From Rodentolepis nana (taxonomy: Eukaryota; Platyhelminthes; Cestoda; Cyclophyllidea; Hymenolepididae), in assembly GCA_900617975.1 (NCBI GenBank), contig UZAE01000460.1:1-22789 (forward strand): a stretch of 22,789 bases of DNA. The letters run 5' to 3'. Below the pieces are notes generated by a model. It searched no databases and was not told where the DNA came from. It was given only the letters and a program-made list of their open reading frames with translations. A program made the position numbers and the translations under genes. Shown here piece by piece: positions 17,319-22,789 of this stretch. Position 1 is the stretch's first letter; every line of letters starts with the position of its first letter.

Positions 17319-19550
17319 CTATAAACACAAAATTAATTGGTCATTTTACCTTTCCTGAATTGGCCATTTTTCGATCTTATCTTAATTGAATTAATGTACG
17401 TTACATAGTCGTCAAGATTTTCGTGCCACCTCTTTACAATAAATCTCACTAACTAAAAATCAGTTGAAAAAAATAAAGAACAAGCTTTTGTAATATGTTT
17501 AAACGGTTCTAATAAGTCTCAAATCTCAACCCTTCTCCTACTTCCTCGAGAAAGTTGTAAAACAATCGTCATTCTATGATTTCAACACTGAAATGTTCAA
17601 TTAGAAGGAAATATTTTGAAAGAATCACCAAAATGGATTCTCAATTTATGTTGATCGGAAAGCTCGAATAAGAATCACAATTCAAGAATCAACTCCTATG
17701 ACTAAGATGGAGTTGGAAAATTTTTTTACTAGATAGTAATTCGATTATATTTCTCTCATAACAACAAGAAGGTAACTAAATGATAGCTGTTCCTGAATGA
17801 CTTTTTAAATCCGAAGTACAAGGAAAATGCTTTAATCAAACTTCATTTCCCACTTTCTTTCTTACCCTATTCGCATAATTTTGGTAGTAATTTAAGTTTC
17901 GAACGTATTCCAGTTGTCATTTTGAGCCTTTTGTGAGTTCAGAACATTTTGTGTTTCTTCTATTAAGGCTCTACAATAGTTTACACATCCCTCCACAGCA
18001 AATAAAAATAAGAAAATTTCCATTCACCTTGTTATGAAACCAAAATTGATATCTTCATTTGTTCTCCTGAATTACATTACTTACATGCATTAAATATATG
18101 TAAGAAATTGAATAAGTTATCTCAAAGATTCATCTAAAACGTTAACAAAATGAATAAAACGAAACCGTCAAAATCAACGCCAAACAAAATAAAAATCACT
18201 TTTCCACTTTAGAAACAAAGAAGTTGACGCTTTCGATTGATAACAAGAAGGAAGCCTGTTTCTCCAAAACACTGCCCAATGGGAATCGAAAATTGGCAAC
18301 TTTTTATCCCCAAATATTTCATTCTACATTGAATGGTAATAGTGATAATGTATAGAACCAAGAAAAATAACCCTTAGGAAGTGTTTTATTAACCAGAACT
18401 AAATTGAGATTTAATTTACTTTCACGAAATTAAGGAATGTTAGTTCACACTGAAACGCTATTCTACTAACAATTTTCTCCTTTCAAAGTAAATAAGGTTT
18501 ATACAACACTTGTACTCTTCGTCTTAATTTTTTGAAACAACTTTTCTAATGGATATTCTCGTCATTCACCATTTTAGTCTGATAGAGATCTATGATTTAT
18601 AAATTAGCGAGGCTTCAAAGCATGACTTTACTATGAAAAATCAAAAGTGAATACCGCCTTTACCTGGAAGAAGCCTTCAAAATTGATTAAAATAGACATG
18701 AAAATGGAACACGTTATCGCTGTGTGCGTCATCATGAGTAGCTTCCTGCGTGTACACTTTATCCACAATATACTCACTGAATAAACGTGCTCCGTGCTAC
18801 ACGTCTGTTTCCTTTACAGCTGGTTCTGGGAGTCTAGCTAGATGTTGGAGAATATGCCATAGAGATTTCTGAGTCGGTCAGGCTTTACTAGCGGAGCAAT
18901 CCGCTACATACTCAAGTCAATGATACCTAGATCCTAGAGTAAAATTACGCTTATTATTTTCGACGCTAGGACAACACTCTAGATTTAAAATAAAATGCTT
19001 AAAAAATCTTTTTAAACTGCATTTGCGCAATTTTAATTGAAAATTTTACTCCAAAATTCAAATTAACTTTATTATTAATTAATGTATTAAATTAATGAGG
19101 GGTCAGTAAATGGAGTTCAAAGCGTTGTCATTATTTACCAGAGCAATAAAAAGTTAATTTTTTGAAATAATTAAATAAGATTTTAAAAAAATTAACCATT
19201 GTCAATTTGAAAAGTATTCTACGAATGAAAATGATTTAAACTAATTAAAAAACAAACGAACTTGCTAATTTGGGATAATATCCAGGGGGTTGTTATGGCT
19301 GCCTGATAGACATAAGTGGTGGAGTAGGATATGAGGATGTGGATGTGAAAGAGGCACTACTGTTGTGGTAAATGTGAAATTGAGGGGTGTGTTCACGCAT
19401 ATGCAAATGCACATAAATTCTCAATTGAAGATGGACCGCTACCCGCACACACACAACCACAGCGTGGCTCATCATTGGCTGAGAACCAGGTGCAAGCGTG
19501 CTGCGCGTCACTGTTGTGCTGCTATACGTGAGCACAAAATCTTCTGTATA

Positions 19551-19587
19551 TTTGCGTGTATGTGTGCGTGTGTCAGTGTGTGCCTAT
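19551..19587 (+). repeat. GT-rich tract
   Basis: Irregular GCGTGTATGTGTGCGTGTGT-type sequence in the 5' intron. On the minus strand an open frame at 19293-19535 next to it has no usable donor or start and is not annotated as an exon. Confidence 0.5.
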
Positions 19588-20237
19588 TAGAGACAGTATA
19601 AGACGACACAATGTCTGTGATCAGAAAACACATGCTCTGCCTCCTTTATGCCGATAAGGCACAATATGAATTCCTACATCTCTTCTATTTGTTACCTTAG
19701 TGTATCCTAGTCATTTTTTGCAAAGAAAGACAGACAATTTAATTGACACTTCTTTCATGATTGGACTAAGAGTAGGAATGTACCATAAATTATACGCATT
19801 GGTAGTGGTTCTTCACCCGAATGTCCAAACAATTAAAGGGAATTGAAATAAGGAAGCATTGGGTGGCTTCGATTCGGCTATGCCAATGCCATACTGAGGT
19901 TCATGCTTGTCTTAGCTCCAAATTTGGCTCTTCAAAATCAAAAGGGATAGATGACAATGAGGAAAATGAACTGCAAATCGGGGAACATGCTAATCAGCCC
20001 AGGGGACAAATAACGAAGTTGACTTTCGGAATGTGAAGTATTCATTTAGTAAAGAGTGTATAGACAAAGTTCACAAATCAAGTGAAGTAAGACTTTAACT
20101 CTATTCTTCAAATCTTTCTTTGTTAACTTCACTTTGTTTTTCCTCAATGAGTACTTAATTAGATCGTTTTGTGTTGCCCAGTTGCTAGTAATGCTGAGAA
20201 TACAACTTCAACAGTGGAAAGTTCTTAATTAACTTAC

Positions 20238-20274
20238 CTAAAATAATCGTATAAAGCAAATTGTTTGAGTACAT
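20238..20274 (-). CDS. Candidate alternative first coding exon, or recursive splice site
   Basis: On the minus strand ATG at 20272-20274, with A at -3 and an in-frame TGA just upstream, opens MYSNNLLYTIIL and runs into TTTTAG|GTAAGT. It exits in phase 1, exactly what the exon at 16648-17318 needs; the join reads [20 protein letters not shown] and would give a 953-residue protein. The leader would carry two tiny upstream frames (ATG CCC AAG GTA TGA at 20417 and ATG AAT TAA). The same junction, an AG acceptor directly abutting GTAAGT after a T-rich tract, also fits a zero-length recursive splice site used to remove a long intron stepwise. The sequence cannot separate the two. Confidence 0.3.
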
Positions 20275-20507
20275 TCTTCAATTAATATAGTGCTCGTATG
20301 CTCAACGGTAAAAATTAATTCATTTTGAATAATGGCCGCTTTAAACACACTATGCTAAAATATCAAGGCGTAGGATTTGAAATATGCAACAATTCCACAC
20401 AGTCATACCTTGGGCATTGTGCGTATTAGGAAAAATTTCACAGACGTGGTGGGGAGAGACTGGTAAAGAAGGCGCGGCTGTGTTTCCCACAAGATACCAT
20501 TAAATCC

Positions 20508-20545
20508 CACGTGGATTCCTATGGGCCTCGCTCTCTCTCTCTCTC
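20508..20545 (-). promoter_or_regulatory. E-box and GA-repeat cluster, possible promoter
   Basis: On the minus strand a 15-base GA repeat (20531-20545) lies beside a palindromic E-box CACGTG (20508-20513, in ATCCCACGTGGAT). GA repeats are bound by GAGA-type factors in arthropods, and CACGTG is a bHLH site. Bases 20420-20560 are less AT-rich than the surrounding intron. Directly downstream on the minus strand come ATGCCCAAG|GTATGA and then the candidate exon at 20238-20274, so an alternative receptor promoter is possible. No TATA box or clear initiator was found. Confidence 0.3.
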
Positions 20546-22049
20546 ATCTTAGAGGGCGACATAACTGTGAATGCTAACCTCCCACTTCCTCCCCAACTCC
20601 AAAAATGTATGTGTTGTGGACATGGTTTACGATTTTTTGTGCAAAGTTATTAATTTCGAATCTCCCTATTGTTAGGGGGAGAGAGACAGCCAGATGGGAG
20701 GATGTTACAAACTAACAACAACCAATAACAGAAGCAATTCATCTTCATTGAAATACATGGGGTTTGAAGTGGTATCTTACATGATTACTAATACGACATC
20801 CACCAATGCGTAAAGACTATGGGCAAATTGTTTTGGGGAGTAGATAAGAATTCAAATAAATTTCGAGCTTTGGAAATCAAGTGAAAAGCCTGTGCAGAAT
20901 GCAAAAGTACAGAACTCCCTCTCTCCCTCCCTCTCAAGGCCTCGGAACGATGTGACATTTCGAATTATGATGACTTGACAGAGAATGCAATTTCCCCATG
21001 TTTTATCCGATTTTATTGTCATCTTTGGTGATCAAATGAAGAAAAGAGAGAGCATAGCTTAACTTACAGTTGGTTTTAGCATATTTATATCCTATTTTCT
21101 TTTTTAAAATAATTAATTTAAAAATACCTCCCCCCCCCTCCAATCATGCCTGATACTTTTTATCCACGTGTACAAAAAACAGCGTTATTTATTTGTGTGT
21201 TAAAATAAAAGGATAGAAGGAGATAGTTTTGTTTAAAATAACATATAATTTGCACAAATGAAGATCAAAGAAGAAGTTGAAAAATGCTGGCCTATAAAAC
21301 TCTGCGATTTAAATTGGGCGCAGCTGTTGTTGACTACTTGAATTAGATAGATTTCCTACAAGTGACCATCAAGTTGACTATGATTTTAAATTAATTTATT
21401 TGCAAGATCGAAAAATAACAAGGAAATAGGAAAGAAAGATAGAACCAATATAAATGCCGATTTAAAAAAGATTGTGTATTAACAAATTTGTGGATAACCT
21501 CAATGTTTTCATTTTTTATAAATCATTTTTTTAAACCAATCATTTCGAAATTATTGCTACTGAGATGGATGCGATCGATACTTTTAGTTGACGTAATCTA
21601 CTGAGAAGGGAACCAACGAGACTCATGTAACTGTAGCCGAAATATTTTCAATTATCACAAGTATCCACATATTTACATCATAATTTTTTGGGCCGGAAGT
21701 GGACTGTAGAGGGTAGATTTTGTTATGCACACCTACCGCAAAAGTCAGCCAGCATACTCAATCGCCTGCGAAATCATGCTCTGTATAAATGACTTAATGA
21801 GAAAACAGTTCAAAACTACCGCCAGCAGTATATGCTTATGTTATTTAAATAGAATGATCAAATGTTTGGCATCCTTGGAATTTGAAACGACCTTTTATTA
21901 GTAGTTGAGATCATGAAAAGCAAAAACATTAGATATCACCAAACTTCCTGATCGCATGAATACTTCTCAAGTATACTAGTATTGGATTAGGCGCCTGTTT
22001 TGATTGGGTCCACTTGCCGACACTGATGAAATTTAACTTTTGATTTCAG

Positions 22050-22116
22050 CAAAACAACCTCTTATTCTACCGTTGCATTTTGTCGCCACACCGAATGCTT
22101 CCAATGGAAGTCAAAG
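22050..22116 (+). other. Weak candidate exon on the plus strand
   Basis: A good acceptor (CTTTTGATTTCAG, ending 22049) and a donor (GTCAAAG followed by GTATTA) enclose 67 bases. They are open in all three frames and less AT-rich than the neighbourhood. Entering after one base the reading ends HTECFQWKSK. No partner exon with matching phase was found within the window, and the size is small enough for chance. Confidence 0.2.
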
Positions 22117-22466
22117 GTATTAAACCAAAAAAATGTTTATATGCTTTTGCCAGATAAACTAGTGAAAGGTCTTCAAAGGACAGCAATTAATTAATGCTCA
22201 AGGTCATATTTTGTATACGCAGCTCGGAGGCACATGTGAATATGAATGTGTGGGGTTACTTCATGTATGCCGAAAAAGCGTGGTTGAAATAAATCACCTG
22301 TGCGCGTACATGCACGCAGATATACATGGGCACGAAATCATACGTACTTACGCAGCGCACAAAAAAACGCGCACGCACGCACGCCTTGACAACAGGGGGG
22401 AATGCGTCATGTTTGGAAAAAGCAAGCCTCCCCTTCCCCTCTCCCATTCCTTTTAATCTTCATCCT

Positions 22467-22492
22467 CCCCCCCCCCCACCCCCTCCACCCCT
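22467..22492 (+). repeat. C-rich tract
   Basis: Eleven C in a row (22467-22477) are followed by ACC/CCCTCCACCCC. On the minus strand this is a G-rich run. It follows a CGCGCACGCACGC stretch at about 22367-22383. Confidence 0.7.
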
Positions 22493-22698
22493 CAACAAAG
22501 ATTTGGGGGTGGATTTTAATTTTGGGCTCAATTGTCCAATACACCATGTAGTTTTAATATTCTTAAATTATTATCCTCGGCAATGTAAATGTAAATGTAA
22601 TGAGTTGTAGAAGATTTTTTCTCATAAAAGAAGATCTTAAAACCAAATTTTCAATTGTCAAGACAAAAGAATATTGATTTTCATGCGTTCAAATTTAC

Positions 22699-22789
22699 CT
22701 TGATTGAGAGCATAGTAGTAAATTTTAAAAGTGGAAGTTTCAGAGGGAAAGTTTCGACATGCACTGGTCTGTGTGATCATAAACCTAAG
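22699..22789 (-). CDS. Candidate upstream coding exon of the receptor (partial at window edge)
   Basis: On the minus strand the last 91 bases are open in exactly one frame. They end TACTATGCTCTCAATCAAG followed by GTAAAT, an acceptable donor at 22697-22698. The reading is 30 codons beginning LRFMITQTSACRNF and ending KIYYYALNQ, leaving in phase 1. The first certain receptor exon (16648-17318) enters in phase 1, so joining them gives ...[12 protein letters not shown] with no stop. The exon is less AT-rich than its surroundings. A Met at the fourth codon could be the start (TTTATGATC, a poor context), or the exon could continue outside the window. It could also belong to a different gene, which only transcript data could settle. 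Confidence 0.4.

Larger units (their letters stand above)
17319..22698 (-). other. Long 5' intron or 5' flanking region of the receptor
   Basis: If the exon at 22699 belongs to the receptor, this is a 5.4 kb intron. It ends with the acceptor TTTTGTGTTTATAG at 17319-17320. Contents worth noting are the AG|GTAAGT site at 20238, the GA/E-box cluster near 20500, a GT-rich stretch near 19540-19590, and C-rich tracts near 21130 and 22470. Bases 18700-18900 are less AT-rich and hold a minus-strand donor-like TTCAGTGAGTAT but no open frame ending there. The rest is AT-rich sequence in which I see nothing. Confidence 0.45.

Noticed and set aside
18700..18900. Less AT-rich block with a plus-strand acceptor (CTTTACAG) and a minus-strand donor (TCAGTGAGTAT)
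   Set aside because: Stops occur soon in the relevant frames on both strands. It may be a non-coding leader exon or chance; nothing else supports it.
19293..19535. Minus-strand open frame in the 5' intron
   Set aside because: Partly CA-repeat translation at one end; the distal part looks protein-like (Ser/Thr/Pro-rich), but it ends in a stop with no donor and no phase that could feed the receptor.

Overview
The window is eukaryotic nuclear DNA. It is AT-rich, full of simple repeats, and its coding sequence is broken into short exons by introns with GT...AG borders. Its main content is one long minus-strand gene for a nuclear receptor. The ESCKA P-box is the type I associate with the HR96/DAF-12 group of invertebrate receptors (NR1I/NR1J). 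This and the intron-rich, AT-rich layout suggest an arthropod, perhaps a crustacean such as a copepod; the species cannot be fixed from the sequence.

Receptor gene (minus strand, read from high to low coordinates). Eight exons form an unbroken reading frame: 16648-17318, 12731-12860, 8974-9381, 7599-8107, 6780-6840, 6271-6542, 5789-6193 and 4770-5138. Intron phases match at every junction, the donors are mostly GTAAGT-like, and the chain ends at a TAG at 4770-4772. It encodes 941 residues, counting the split first codon. In order these are a Ser/Pro-rich N-terminal region with a basic patch, a two-finger DNA-binding domain split by an intron, a hinge of about 335 residues, and a divergent ligand-binding domain with a weak AF-2 helix. 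A further upstream exon at 22699-22789 has the right phase and probably belongs to the gene, so the start codon may lie beyond the window. An AG|GTAAGT site at 20238 is either an alternative first exon or a recursive splice site.

Most unusual is the second zinc finger, which reads C-x6-H-x9-C-x2-C instead of C-x5-C-x9-C-x2-C: a His stands in for a zinc-binding Cys. Between the exons for the two fingers lies a possible internal first exon (14395-14433) that would splice in frame onto finger 2 and give an isoform without finger 1.

Left flank (1-4769). A partial plus-strand exon of an unrecognised gene ends at 87 with a perfect donor. A decayed copy of it, with stop codons, lies about 1 kb downstream. 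A possible last exon for that gene is at 2749-2790 with a polyadenylation signal at 2895. A frameshifted relic of what looks like a non-LTR reverse transcriptase tail is at 3489-3559 on the minus strand. The plus-strand gene and the receptor would therefore be convergent.

Right part (17319-22698). This is mostly one long intron or 5' flanking DNA. It holds a GA-repeat/E-box cluster near 20500, several GT/CA and poly-C tracts, and one weak plus-strand exon candidate at 22050-22116. I saw no tRNA, rRNA, CRISPR array or intact mobile element.
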